Source of the DNA: Streptomyces sp. NBC_00178
Lineage (GTDB): Bacteria; Actinomycetota; Actinomycetes; Streptomycetales; Streptomycetaceae
Length of the DNA stretch: 64,000 bases
Assembly (NCBI RefSeq): GCF_036206005.1
Contig: NZ_CP108143.1
Location: 372,001-436,000 of the forward strand
Reading direction: 5' to 3'
Positions within the stretch are counted from its first letter, which is position 1, and every line of letters starts with the position of its first letter. Shown here piece after piece: positions 1 through 8,832 of the stretch. The position numbers and the translations under genes were made by a program. Below the pieces are notes generated by a model that saw only the letters and a list, made by a program, of their open reading frames with translations, had not been told where the DNA came from and did no database searches.

Positions 1-1262
1 ACGAAGAAGTCCTCGTTGCGTGAGGTGCGCAGTACGGGGAAGGCCCACTCCTTGTTCCACCGGTGCACGGTGTCCGCGATGATGCGGCGCGGCGGCCCGT
101 TGTCGGCGAACTTGCCCAGGACCCTCAGGTGCAGGATGTCCCAGGGGTACGGATCGCCCTTGAACTCCTCGTCCAGGACCGGGAATCCCGGGATGCCCTT
201 GCCTTCGTGCGGGTACTGGTGGTTCGCCATCGCCGAGAGGTAGTCCGGGAGCAGGTCGTCGACTCGGTCGAACGATTCGTCGAAGCCGAGGATCGAGCCT
301 TCCATGTAGGCGAGCCCGTGGGGTGTGTCGGTGCGCCACACCAGGACCTCGTTCCCGCTCGGCGCCCGCCAGCGGAACAGGCGGGGCAGGTCCTGGCCCC
401 CCACGTGGTGCGGCACGGCGCGGCCCGCCCAGTTGTGCGCGACCGACAGGTACCGGATCCCCGCGGCGGCCAGGACGTCGGGCAGGCCCACGACCTGGCC
501 CGGGACGTCCGTCTGCATGGCCGTGGTGATGTCGATGCCCTCGCGCTCGCGCAGCTCCCGTATCGGGCGCGTGAGTTCGTGCAGCTCGTCGGTGGAACAG
601 GTCTCGGTGTGCAGGTTGAAGGGCATCGCCGTCAGTTCGATGCGGCCTTCGCGTACCCGGTCCAGGAACTCGGCGACCAGTCGCGGGGGCCGGTTCTGCG
701 CCCAGTTCTCGTAGCTGAAGTGGCCTTCCACCGCCCAGCGGAACTTCGACGCGTCGGGACGGTCGTCGGTCGTCCGGCACAGTTCGAGGAGGGAGTCGAG
801 GTACTTGCGTCCCTCGGCCAGGACGGTGCTCTGCGGGTCGGTGTAGCCGATGTCCAGGTGGGCGTGCTGGACCAGGTGCAGCGTCCAGTGGCGCTGCGGG
901 GTGAGCAGGACTTCGATGCCCTCGTCCTCGGCGAGTTCGGGGAGGGCGATCCGGACAGGCGTGGGGGTCTCGACCTCCGGGAGCAGCAGTCGGGTGTCAA
1001 CGCCCGGACCTGCGACGATGTCGCACCGCAGCACGGTGCCGGTGACCGTGGCGGCGTGGGCACGGGTGAGCGGCCGGCCCGCCGTGACGCGGACGGACTG
1101 GAGGAGGCCGCCGGTGCCGTCGTGGCGCAGGAGGGGCTCGCAGGAGAGCAGGACCCGGTGTCCGCCGAGGTCTCCCTCGGCGGACACCGAGCGCCGGCGC
1201 AGGATGTCTCGGGCCATGTTCGAGTCCCACCAGGAGGGACGGGCAAGTGCGGGGCGGGGCAT
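1..1262 (-). CDS. GH38 alpha-mannosidase-like glycosidase, C-terminally cut by window edge
   Basis: Read on the minus strand from ATG at 1262; the frame is open to base 1, so the first 420 residues are visible and the rest lies outside the window. HAHLDIGYTD (about 133-142) is the metal-binding GH38 start motif. A conserved Asp in TDVPGQVVGLPD (about 250) sits where the GH38 nucleophile is expected. About 115 residues precede the catalytic domain. A GGAG Shine-Dalgarno lies upstream of the start. No export signal is visible, so it probably acts in the cytoplasm on imported mannosides. It is last in a leftward series with GH76 and an ABC importer. The family is well supported; exact linkage specificity is not. 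Confidence 0.85.
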   Translation of the reverse strand, partial: MPRPALARPSWWDSNMARDILRRRSVSAEGDLGGHRVLLSCEPLLRHDGTGGLLQSVRVTAGRPLTRAHAATVTGTVLRCDIVAGPGVDTRLLLPEVETPTPVRIALPELAEDEGIEVLLTPQRHWTLHLVQHAHLDIGYTDPQSTVLAEGRKYLDSLLELCRTTDDRPDASKFRWAVEGHFSYENWAQNRPPRLVAEFLDRVREGRIELTAMPFNLHTETCSTDELHELTRPIRELREREGIDITTAMQTDVPGQVVGLPDVLAAAGIRYLSVAHNWAGRAVPHHVGGQDLPRLFRWRAPSGNEVLVWRTDTPHGLAYMEGSILGFDESFDRVDDLLPDYLSAMANHQYPHEGKGIPGFPVLDEEFKGDPYPWDILHLRVLGKFADNGPPRRIIADTVHRWNKEWAFPVLRTSRNEDFF

Positions 1263-1330
1263 GGGAGAGGTCTCCACTCGTGTGTGGTGCCGGGACGTGC
1301 TGCTCGGGGCGCGGGAGGGGTCGGGAGGCG

Positions 1331-2506
1331 TCAGGACGGGTCGGAGGCGAGACCGGCGAAGATCTGGACCATCGCGGACTGTTCGAGCGTCTCGGCCTGT
1401 GCGTCCGGGGCGTGGTCGCCGCCTCCCGACGGCTGGAAGCGGAACAGTCCGTCGGACGGTGTCCGGTTCTCCGTCCAGGTCCGCTCGGCGTACGCGGCGG
1501 CCGCCGCCCGGTAGGCGGGATCGGGCCGCACCTCGTCGAGGATGCGGAGGTTGTCGAAGTAGAAGGCGTTGAAGATCGCCGGCTGGTCGTGCAGCCGGTC
1601 GTCCTGCCCCCAGTGGCTGAGCGAGCCCTTGGCGTCGTCGACGGCGCGGTCGAGGTAGCGCCGGTCCCCCGTCGCGCGGTAGAGCGTGGTCGCGGTGCCG
1701 ATCATCGCACCGGAGTTGTACGACCACAGGGCTTCGTTCACGGTGCCGTCGTCGTCACGGCTGTTGTTGTAGAGGCCAGGTGAGCGCCGCAGGCACGACC
1801 AGTTCCACTCGTACCACTTCTTCGCGCTCTCCAGGACCCGGTCGTCGCGGCCGATGGCGTAGAGCTCGGCGGCGAGCTGGGCGGAGAGACCGGTGACGTT
1901 GGCGGCCCGCATGGTGTTGTCCGGCGAGTCGACCCAGTGCATGCCTCCTGGGCACGGCTTCGTGGGGTCCTCGTCCCATGCCCGGCCGACGGTGGCGTAG
2001 GTCTCCCGCGCGCGGTCGAGGTAGACCCTCTTTCCGGTGGCGCGGTACTGGTCGAGGAAGGTGAGTCCGACGACGGCGTTGTCGTCGTAGAAGACGTCAC
2101 CGCCCTGGCCGAGGGGTGCGGGCAGGTAGGAGTCGTATCCGGGGCGGCCGTCGCGGGGGTCGAAGTACCTCCGCAGGGTCGTGAAGCGTTCCGCGGCGTC
2201 GCGGCGGTAGCGGGGGCCGGCGTGCGGCAGTTCCGACATGTCGACGGTTGCGGCGGCGGCCTCACGCAGCGGCCAGAGGTAGGAGTGCGGGTTCTCCCCC
2301 TCCTTGCGCGGCGTCTTCTCCAGGTACAGGCCGTGCTCCTGCGGGCCCTGGTAGAGGTGCTGTTGCAGCGCACCGTAGGTGACCTCGGCGCGGCGGGCCC
2401 ACGTCGAGGGCGTGCTGTCCCGGCCGGCGGCCGAGGCGGGCCCGGCCCACAGGGTGCCGGAGAGGACGGCGAGGGCCAGCGCGGCGTATACGGGTGTCTT
2501 CACCAT
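1331..2506 (-). CDS. Secreted GH76 endo-alpha-1,6-mannanase-like protein
   Basis: This 391-residue protein has an N-terminal signal peptide (about residues 1-27, ending ASA). The body looks like an (alpha/alpha)6-barrel. A YDDN motif at about 138-141 matches the adjacent catalytic Asp pair of GH76 enzymes. GH76 cleaves alpha-1,6-mannan backbones of fungal cell walls and mycobacterial-type mannans. The start is chosen at the ATG that opens the signal peptide; the frame stays open upstream but that part is antisense to the permease frame. It lies 68 bp upstream of the GH38 gene and 47 bp downstream of the permease gene, so all are probably co-transcribed. It would act outside the cell, making oligosaccharides for the neighbouring ABC importer. 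Confidence 0.82.
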   Translation of the reverse strand: MVKTPVYAALALAVLSGTLWAGPASAAGRDSTPSTWARRAEVTYGALQQHLYQGPQEHGLYLEKTPRKEGENPHSYLWPLREAAAATVDMSELPHAGPRYRRDAAERFTTLRRYFDPRDGRPGYDSYLPAPLGQGGDVFYDDNAVVGLTFLDQYRATGKRVYLDRARETYATVGRAWDEDPTKPCPGGMHWVDSPDNTMRAANVTGLSAQLAAELYAIGRDDRVLESAKKWYEWNWSCLRRSPGLYNNSRDDDGTVNEALWSYNSGAMIGTATTLYRATGDRRYLDRAVDDAKGSLSHWGQDDRLHDQPAIFNAFYFDNLRILDEVRPDPAYRAAAAAYAERTWTENRTPSDGLFRFQPSGGGDHAPDAQAETLEQSAMVQIFAGLASDPS

Positions 2507-2553
2507 GGTCTGCCTTTCGGAGCAGGTGTGAAGGGCGGGGTGGGCGAGGTGTG

Positions 2554-3414
2554 TCAGCCGTGCAGCTTGAGGCTGCTGACGAAGAAGCGCTGCGCGGAGA
2601 AGAACAGGACGACGGTCGGCAGGGAGACGAGCAGCGCGCCGCCGAGGACGACCGGCGGTCCCACGCTGGAGTAGTTGCCCTGCAGTTCGGCCAGCGCGGC
2701 CATGACCGGCCGGATGTTCCTGCTGGTGGACAGGGTGATGCCGAACAGCAGATCGTTCCAGACGGCGACGAACTGGAAGACGAAGGCGGCCACCATCGCG
2801 GACCTGGACAGGGGCACGTGGATCTGCCGGAAGATTCTCCACCAGGACGCGCCGTCCATCCGGGCCGCCTCGATGATCTCGGGCGCGAGCGTCAGGGCGA
2901 AGTTCCGCATGATGAAGTAGGCGAACGGGATGGCGATCGCCGCGTACACCAGGAACAGTCCGAACTGGGCGTCGTAGAGCCCGGTGCCGGCGTACGCGAG
3001 GAAGAGCGGGCGCAGGAACACCTGGAGCGGCAGCAGGGTCCCCGAGTAGATCAGCCAGAACCACAGCGTGCGGTGCCTGACCGGCATGACGACGGTCGCG
3101 AACGCGGCGGTGGTCGCCACCACGATGGCGGCGGCGGCGCTGGTGACGGCGTAGAGCAGGCTGTTGGCCATGGAGGGGCCCAGCTGCGCCTTCGTCCAGG
3201 CCTGCGACATGTTGTCGAGGAGGCCGAAGCCCTGCGGCCACCAGTGGGGTGTTCCGCCGTAGTCGGCGGCCGGTACGAAGGCGTTGACCAGCAGCAGCCA
3301 GGTGGGCAGCGCCCAGACGAGGGAGATGACCGTCAGGGTCACGTTGCGCAGGATCCGGCCGGGCGTGAGCCGTGCCCGCCGGGCACGACGGGGCGCGTCG
3401 GGGAAGGTGGGCAT
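2554..3414 (-). CDS. Carbohydrate ABC transporter permease (MalG type)
   Basis: A 286-residue integral membrane protein with about six hydrophobic segments. It has the EAA loop EAARMDGA followed by a conserved Gly and LP-like VPL, which docks on the ATPase of binding-protein-dependent importers. An AAAGG-like site (GAAAGGCAACTGATC) precedes ATG 3414. The upstream permease stops 2 bases earlier, so translation is coupled. It forms the channel with the MalF-type partner. No ATPase gene is adjacent; Streptomyces sugar importers of this type commonly share one ATPase (MsiK) encoded elsewhere. The substrate, mannose oligosaccharides, is inferred from the GH76/GH38 context. Confidence 0.9.
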   Translation of the reverse strand: MPTFPDAPRRARRARLTPGRILRNVTLTVISLVWALPTWLLLVNAFVPAADYGGTPHWWPQGFGLLDNMSQAWTKAQLGPSMANSLLYAVTSAAAAIVVATTAAFATVVMPVRHRTLWFWLIYSGTLLPLQVFLRPLFLAYAGTGLYDAQFGLFLVYAAIAIPFAYFIMRNFALTLAPEIIEAARMDGASWWRIFRQIHVPLSRSAMVAAFVFQFVAVWNDLLFGITLSTSRNIRPVMAALAELQGNYSSVGPPVVLGGALLVSLPTVVLFFSAQRFFVSSLKLHG

Positions 3415-3416
3415 GA

Positions 3417-4379
3417 TCAGTTGCCTTTCGGGGTCAGCTGACGCCGCAGATACAGCCAGGAGGTGAGGAGCACGATCACGGTGAGGATGACCGCCACCGC
3501 CGCGCCGGCCCCGGGGTGGAGGGCGAGGAACGTCTCCTGGTACATCGAGACCGCGAGGGTCTCCGACTGCCTGCCCGGTCCGCCCTGGGTGAGCACCCAG
3601 ATCAGGTCGAAGGACTTGAGTCCGTTGACCAGGCTCGTGCCGACGACGATGACCGAGACGGTCCGCAGCTGCGGCAGCACCACGAACCAGAACTTCCGCC
3701 AGCCCGCCGCACCGTCCAGGGAGGCCGCCTCGAGGGTCTCGGGCGGGATGGTCTGGAGGCCGACCAGGAACAGGATGACCGCGACGCCCGCGGACTGCCA
3801 GGTGTTGGCGACGATCATCACCAGGGTGTTCCCCGGCCATTCGAGCAGCCAGCCCTGGGCGAGGGACCCCAGGCCGAAGGCCTTGAGGACCTGGTTCGCG
3901 GCGCCGTCGGTGTTGAGGACGAAGTTCCACACCACCGCCACGGCCGAGCCGGACAGGGCGTAGGGCAGGACGACGAGCAGCCGGGCGGCGCGGGACCAGC
4001 CGGCGCCCTGGGTCAGCACGGCGATGGCCAGGCCCAGTACGAGCGGGAGCGCGACCGTGCCGCCCACCCACATCAGGGTGTTCTCGATCGAGCGGGTCAG
4101 CACCGGGTCGTCGAGGAAGAGGACGTAGTTGTCGAATCCGGCGAAACCCGAGACGCGCCGGTCGTCGAAGAGGCTCCGGTAGACGGTCGTGACGAAGGGG
4201 AGCAGGAGCAGCGCACCCACCAGCACCAGCGCGGGGGCGAGGAAGCCGGCCGCGGCGAAGCGGTCACGGGTCCGCCGGGTGGGAGGGCGCTCCGGCCCGG
4301 AGCGGGCCGGGCCGCCGGAGCCTTTCCGCGGGTGCGGCCCGGCGAGGGGGGACCGCCGCTGGTCGAGGGAAGAACTCAT
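3417..4379 (-). CDS. Carbohydrate ABC transporter permease (MalF type)
   Basis: A 320-residue permease with a charged cytoplasmic N-terminus (about 45 residues) and then six predicted membrane spans. The EAA loop EAASLDGAAGW with downstream LP is visible near residue 215-235. Its ATG overlaps the TGA of the upstream lipoprotein gene (ATGA), a sign of translational coupling. It pairs with the MalG-type permease immediately downstream. The reading frame runs open far upstream, but those residues are a shadow of the lipoprotein gene. Confidence 0.9.
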   Translation of the reverse strand: MSSSLDQRRSPLAGPHPRKGSGGPARSGPERPPTRRTRDRFAAAGFLAPALVLVGALLLLPFVTTVYRSLFDDRRVSGFAGFDNYVLFLDDPVLTRSIENTLMWVGGTVALPLVLGLAIAVLTQGAGWSRAARLLVVLPYALSGSAVAVVWNFVLNTDGAANQVLKAFGLGSLAQGWLLEWPGNTLVMIVANTWQSAGVAVILFLVGLQTIPPETLEAASLDGAAGWRKFWFVVLPQLRTVSVIVVGTSLVNGLKSFDLIWVLTQGGPGRQSETLAVSMYQETFLALHPGAGAAVAVILTVIVLLTSWLYLRRQLTPKGN

Positions 4380-5689
4380 GCCTCGTCCCTCTCCCATGCC
4401 GCCCACTCCTCGGCCGCCCGGCCCGCCATGCTGCGCAGCGTGCTCTCGGCGGAGGATGCGCCGGTCATGAAGGCTCCCAGGTCGTCGGTGTTCCCCTGGA
4501 TGAGGTTGGGCGGACCGGATTCGCCGTAGCGGGGCAGCAGCGTCCAGTGCTCGCGGAGCGCCCGGTCCTTGAGGCCGGCTATCACCGGGTTGCCGGGCCG
4601 GGAACGCGGGTTGGCCGAGGCATCCTGGAGGAAGTCGGTCCACACCTTCTGGACCTTCGGGTCGAGCCAGTTGGCCGCGTTGGCCATCGCCGCGTCGTGC
4701 GAGGCCGCCTTGCGCGGGACGGCGAGCACGCCGGACTCCGTGATGACGGAGCGGCGCGTGGAGGCCTCGACCGGTGGCATGACGAAGGCGTCGAAGTCGA
4801 CACCCGGCTTCAGGCCGGTGGCGGCGATCCCCTGCGACTGCCAGGACCCGTGCAGGAACATGCCGACGCGGCCCGACTTCAGCGCCGCGGCGCCGTTGTT
4901 CTGGTCGAAGTCCGCGGCCGTCATCCAGCCCTTGCGCATGAAGTCCTGCCAGATCTGCAGGGCCTTCCGCGCCTGCGGATCGGTGTACTGGGCCTTCCCG
5001 CTGGTCAGCCGCGTGTAGAACTCCGGGTCCACCTTGCTGACGAGTTCCTGGAACCACTCGTAGGCGGGCCAGTTGCCGTTCTGGGTGGCCACGAACGGGA
5101 CGACGCCCGCCTTCTTCAGCACCTCGGCGTTGTGCAGCATCTCCTCCCAGGTCGCGGGGGCCCGGAGACCGTGCTTGCGGAAGAGGGAGGTGTTGTAGAA
5201 GAGCACGTAGTACGACTCGTAGAGCGGTATTCCGTAGACGGAGCCGCGGTAGGACATGGAGTCGCGGGTCTGCGCCGTGATCCAGCCCTTGCGCTCGTAG
5301 TCGGCCCAGACGGAGGACAGGTCGCTGAGCTCTCCGGTGCGGGCGAGTGACTTGAGGAAGTAGCCCGAAGCCCACTTGATCATGTCGGTGGCCTTGGTCG
5401 TCTGGAGCGAGATCTGCGTGACCTGCCTGTACGACGTGGGGTTCGGGTTGGACAGCGGCCGCAGTGAGTGGCCGGTGAGCTTCTTCAGCTCGCGTCCGGC
5501 AGCGACGTAGCCCTGGTCCCAGGTGGCGTTGTCGTTGGCGAGCGAGGTGGTGCCGGGCTCGACCGCGGTGCTGTCGCCCCGGGCGCAGCCGGAGAGCACG
5601 GCGGCCCCGCCGGCGGCGACGCCCGCGAGGACGCTGCGGCGGCCGAGCGGGTGGGACGGCCATCGGGCCGCCCCGCCGATTGATCTCAT
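4376..5689 (-). CDS. Extracellular sugar-binding lipoprotein of ABC importer
   Basis: A 437-residue solute-binding protein of the extracellular carbohydrate-binding family 1. The N-terminus has a twin-arginine-like GRRSVLAG followed by a hydrophobic stretch and the lipobox LSGC, so it should be a lipid-anchored, possibly Tat-exported, surface receptor. The start is ATG 5689, preceded by AAGGGAACC. Longer in-frame starts run into the regulatory region and are not used. It is the first gene of a leftward operon with two permeases, GH76 and GH38. This suggests it binds mannose-containing oligosaccharides. Regulation is probably by the LacI-family protein encoded at 8833, through the operators in the upstream divergent region. 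Confidence 0.88.
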   Translation of the reverse strand: MRSIGGAARWPSHPLGRRSVLAGVAAGGAAVLSGCARGDSTAVEPGTTSLANDNATWDQGYVAAGRELKKLTGHSLRPLSNPNPTSYRQVTQISLQTTKATDMIKWASGYFLKSLARTGELSDLSSVWADYERKGWITAQTRDSMSYRGSVYGIPLYESYYVLFYNTSLFRKHGLRAPATWEEMLHNAEVLKKAGVVPFVATQNGNWPAYEWFQELVSKVDPEFYTRLTSGKAQYTDPQARKALQIWQDFMRKGWMTAADFDQNNGAAALKSGRVGMFLHGSWQSQGIAATGLKPGVDFDAFVMPPVEASTRRSVITESGVLAVPRKAASHDAAMANAANWLDPKVQKVWTDFLQDASANPRSRPGNPVIAGLKDRALREHWTLLPRYGESGPPNLIQGNTDDLGAFMTGASSAESTLRSMAGRAAEEWAAWERDEA

Positions 5690-5811
5690 GGGTTCCCTTC
5701 CCTCTGGATCCCGGCAGGGATCCCTGGCTCTGGGGTGTGGTGGGTGAGGAGCCGTACGGCCCTCCGAGAGATCTCGCCGTACCGCGTGAATCAGCGGTCC
5801 GGATTGCCAGG

Positions 5812-5827
5812 ATGTTAACGACACCAT
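5812..5827. promoter_or_regulatory. Candidate LacI-family operator, weaker copy
   Basis: ATGTTAACGACACCAT lies 122 bp upstream of the lipoprotein start in the divergent spacer. It matches the site at 5924-5939 at 14 of 16 positions. Its palindrome is degraded in the right half. Confidence 0.45.
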
Positions 5828-5923
5828 GGGGCCAATACAAGACTCCGTGACGAGATAACGACCGAAACGATGATCTAGCTGCGGCTATGGATCTACATCA
5901 GCCGCCCACCTTGTTCTCGACGA

Positions 5924-5939
5924 ATGTTATCGATACCAT
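5924..5939. promoter_or_regulatory. Candidate LacI-family operator, near-perfect palindrome
   Basis: ATGTTATCGATACCAT is palindromic at every paired position except one (T against C at the fourth pair), centred on ATCGAT. LacI-family operators usually have a central CG inside a palindrome of about this size. It lies 36 bp upstream of the isomerase start, where a bound repressor would block the promoter. Assignment to the LacI-type gene at 8833 is inference from proximity. Confidence 0.6.
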
Positions 5940-5975
5940 CCTGCCGGTCGCCCGATCGTCTCCTCTGGAGGACCT

Positions 5976-7688
5976 GTGCACTCAGAGCCCCGCCCGTACG
6001 AACGCAACCCCCGCTACCCGGCCGCCGGCCCCGTGGTCCCCGGCTGGGACGGGGCGGTCGCTGCCCTGCCGGCCGGCCCGCTGGTGCTCGCCCTGGACGG
6101 TCCGGCGGCCCTGGACTGGGACCGGGCAGCCACGGAGCTCGCCTCGGCGCTGCGGGCACGGGACGTCGCCGTCTCCGCCCTCGACGTGCGGGAGCAGTGG
6201 TCACCCGAGGCCGTCGAGCGTCTGTGCGTGCCCGGCCCCGGGGCCGACGCCTTCTTCCTCCCGCTCGCCGAATTCACGATGGCCGACCTCTTCGACGGGG
6301 CACCGGCCGTCGAGCGGCCCACCGACGGTGTCGTGCTGGTGTTCGGTCCCGGCGCAGCCGGGTGCGCACCGGATCTGGTCTGGTGGGTGGACCTGCCCAA
6401 GCGCTACGCCGAGAGCGCCGTCGCCTCCGGCGTGCTACCCGTGGGAGCCAACCTCGGACGCCCCGGCGTGCCGGGCGAACTCCGCAGCCTCTTCTACACC
6501 GACTGGCCCGTCTCCGACCGCCACCGCGATGCGCTCGCACCCGTCATCGACCGGTGGATCGACGTACAGGATCCCCGGACTCCCGTCTCCATGGACGGCG
6601 AGACACTCCGCGCCACCCTCGCGGGCCTCGCGCGGCAGCCCGTGCGCACCCGTCCCTACTTCAACTCCACCCCCTGGGGCGGGCAGTGGGCGGCGCGCAA
6701 CCTCGGGTTCGGGGCCGAGGGCGGCAACACGGCCCTCGGCTACGAGCTGATCGCCCCCGAAGCGGGAGTCCTCGTCGGTCCCGACACCGGCGCCCTGGTG
6801 GAACTGCCCTTCCAGCTCCTCTGCGTCCTGCACCCGGAGGAGTTCCTCGGCGCGGAGGTGCACCACAGTCACGGAACCTCCTTCCCCATCCGCTTCGACT
6901 ACCTCGACACCGTCGGGGGCGGCAGCCTCTCGCTGCACTGCCACCCGCAGGAGCGGTACATGCGGGACGTCTTCGGCTGGCCCTACACCCAGCACGAGAC
7001 GTACTACGTCACCGCGAGCGAACCCGGGTCCCGGGTCCTCCTCGGGCTGCGGGAGAGTATCGACGTGGACATCCTGCGGAAAGAGGTCGAGGCGTCGGCG
7101 GCGCACGGCACGCCTCTGCGCGTGGAGGACCACATCCAGACCTTCCCCGCCGAGCCCGGCCAGCTGTACATGATCCCGGCCGGCACTCCGCACGCCTCCG
7201 GTGCGGGGAACCTCGTGCTGGAGATCAGCGCAACGCCGTACCTGTACTCGCTGCGTCTCTACGACTGGCTGCGCCGCTCAGGTTCCGGGGTCCCCAGGCC
7301 GCTGTCGCACCGCCACGCCTTCGCCAACCTCGACGCCGGCCGGCGCGGCCGTGACGTCGTCGACGACCTTGTGCAGCGTCCGCGCGTCCTGCGTGAGGGC
7401 ACGGGCTGGCGTGAGGAGATCATCGGCGCCCTGCCCGAGATGTTCTACGCGGTCCACCGCGTCGTGCTCGACGGGACGCGGCCCTCCGAGGACGACACCG
7501 AAGGCCGCTTCCACATCCTCAACGTCGCGGCCGGCGAAGGCGTGGTCGTGGAGACCGCCGACGGCCGGTGCCACGACATGGCGTTCGCCGAGACCCTCAC
7601 CGTGCCGGCGTCCGTGGGCGGCTATCGCCTCCACCCCGTCGGATCAGGCCCCGTGCAGGTCATCAAGTCCCTGGTGACACCGTCATGA
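5976..7688 (+). CDS. manA: Class I mannose-6-phosphate isomerase, long form
   Basis: A 570-residue protein starting at GTG 5976 behind GGAGG (5967-5971). The C-terminal half is a type I phosphomannose isomerase cupin. HCHPQERYM, HETYYV and IPAGTPHASG supply the expected His, Gln, Glu and His zinc ligands. The N-terminal ~220 residues are an extra domain found in the 560-590-residue class I isomerases of Gram-positive bacteria, with a faint nucleotide-kinase-like look; I cannot assign its function. The enzyme would convert mannose-6-phosphate to fructose-6-phosphate in the cytoplasm. Its TGA overlaps the ATG of the ROK kinase gene, giving a coupled kinase-isomerase pair that feeds mannose into glycolysis. 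Confidence 0.82.
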   Translation: MHSEPRPYERNPRYPAAGPVVPGWDGAVAALPAGPLVLALDGPAALDWDRAATELASALRARDVAVSALDVREQWSPEAVERLCVPGPGADAFFLPLAEFTMADLFDGAPAVERPTDGVVLVFGPGAAGCAPDLVWWVDLPKRYAESAVASGVLPVGANLGRPGVPGELRSLFYTDWPVSDRHRDALAPVIDRWIDVQDPRTPVSMDGETLRATLAGLARQPVRTRPYFNSTPWGGQWAARNLGFGAEGGNTALGYELIAPEAGVLVGPDTGALVELPFQLLCVLHPEEFLGAEVHHSHGTSFPIRFDYLDTVGGGSLSLHCHPQERYMRDVFGWPYTQHETYYVTASEPGSRVLLGLRESIDVDILRKEVEASAAHGTPLRVEDHIQTFPAEPGQLYMIPAGTPHASGAGNLVLEISATPYLYSLRLYDWLRRSGSGVPRPLSHRHAFANLDAGRRGRDVVDDLVQRPRVLREGTGWREEIIGALPEMFYAVHRVVLDGTRPSEDDTEGRFHILNVAAGEGVVVETADGRCHDMAFAETLTVPASVGGYRLHPVGSGPVQVIKSLVTPS

Positions 7689-8683
7689 CGCGGGTCCCCG
7701 TACTGGAGATCGGCGGAACCCATGTCACCGCCGCCGTCGTGGACACCGCCGCCGGGCTGCCGGTGGCCGGTTCGGTCGTCCGCAGGCCGGTGGCCGCCGG
7801 CGCCTGCGCCGCGGAACTCCTCGACTCGTTCGCGGAAGCGGCCCGGGGCACGGCGGAGCCCGGCATGGTCGACTGGGGCGTGGCCGTGCCCGGCCCCTTC
7901 GACTACGCCTGCGGCGTCGGCCGGTTCCGGGGCATCGGCAAGTTCGAGTCCCTGGACGGCGTCGACGTCGGGGCCGGGCTGCTGGCCAGGATCCCGTACG
8001 CGCGGGCCATCCGCTTCCTGAACGACGCGGACGCCTTCGCCATCGGGGAGCACCACAGCGGGGCGGCGGCAGAGCACGGCCGTTCCGTCTGCATCACGCT
8101 GGGGACCGGCGTCGGATCGTCCTTCCTGCGGGACGGACGGCCCGTCACCGAGGGGCCGGACGTTCCCCCCGACGGCCGGGCCCACCACATCACGGTCGAC
8201 GGTCTTCCGCTGGAGGAAGTGGTCTCGCGCAAGGCGGTGCGTGCCCGCTACGCGCGATCCGCGGGGCTCGACGAGACGGCCACGGCTCCGGACGTCCGGG
8301 CCATCGCCGAACTCGCCCGTGCGGCGGACCCGCACGCCGTGGCGGCGATCGACGGGTGCTTCACCGCGCTGGGGCGCGCGCTGGCACCCTGGTGCGCCGC
8401 CTTCCGGCCGGACGTGATGGTCGTCGGCGGCTCCATGGCGGCGTCCTGGGATCTCATCGGGCCCGCCCTGCGCACCGGGCTCACTGCCGGAGCCGAGGGC
8501 CCACGAGCCACCGCCGCGGTCGCGACGATGGCTCTGCGTACCGCGCGACGGCCCGACGACGCACCCTTGATCGGCGCCGCCCAGTGGGTGCTGACGCACG
8601 GCGCGCGAAGCCATCCCCCCGCACCGGGGCCTTCGTTGGCCGGATCTCCGGCGCCCGGAGCTCCGTACGCGGCCCGCCCGTGA
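7685..8683 (+). CDS. ROK-family sugar kinase (probable mannokinase/glucokinase)
   Basis: A 332-residue protein with EIGGTHVTAAVVD at the N-terminus (phosphate loop 1), LNDADAFAIGEH with the catalytic Asp, and LGTGVGSSFL (phosphate 2). These are ROK kinase signatures. The usual ROK zinc cluster CxCGxxGCxE is absent; the corresponding stretch reads RAHHITVDGLPLEE. The start is ATG 7685, overlapping the isomerase stop. No DNA-binding N-terminus is present, so it is an enzyme rather than an ROK repressor. Its pairing with the isomerase suggests it phosphorylates mannose released by GH38 enzymes. The last ~25 residues are Pro/Ala-rich and probably disordered. Confidence 0.8.
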   Translation: MTRVPVLEIGGTHVTAAVVDTAAGLPVAGSVVRRPVAAGACAAELLDSFAEAARGTAEPGMVDWGVAVPGPFDYACGVGRFRGIGKFESLDGVDVGAGLLARIPYARAIRFLNDADAFAIGEHHSGAAAEHGRSVCITLGTGVGSSFLRDGRPVTEGPDVPPDGRAHHITVDGLPLEEVVSRKAVRARYARSAGLDETATAPDVRAIAELARAADPHAVAAIDGCFTALGRALAPWCAAFRPDVMVVGGSMAASWDLIGPALRTGLTAGAEGPRATAAVATMALRTARRPDDAPLIGAAQWVLTHGARSHPPAPGPSLAGSPAPGAPYAARP

Positions 8684-8684
8684 C

Positions 8685-8702
8685 CGCGGAGCCGGCTCCG
8701 CG
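8685..8702. repeat. 18-bp perfect palindrome after kinase gene
   Basis: CGCGGAGCCGGCTCCGCG begins two bases after the kinase stop codon. It can form a tight hairpin. It could attenuate transcription before the LacI gene or be a protein-binding site. No T tract follows. Confidence 0.4.
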
Positions 8703-8756
8703 TCCGGAACACGGACCGACCGCCGGGTCGGACGGCGCGACGGGGCCGGCAGTCTC

Positions 8757-8762
8757 TACAAT
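8757..8762 (+). promoter_or_regulatory. Possible -10 box for LacI-family gene
   Basis: TACAAT resembles a housekeeping -10 element and lies 71 bp upstream of the GTG start of the regulator. I see no convincing -35 at the right distance, so this is tentative. Confidence 0.25.
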
Positions 8763-8832
8763 GGCGGCGCCCGCGGCTCCGGCAGCCGGCCTGCGGCGGA
8801 GAACCCCTGAGGACACGAAGGAAGGATCGGCT

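Noticed and set aside
63..1514. Long plus-strand open frame at the left edge
   Set aside because: It is antisense to the GH38 frame that carries HAHLDIGYTD, and it crosses the 68-bp gap into the GH76 gene.
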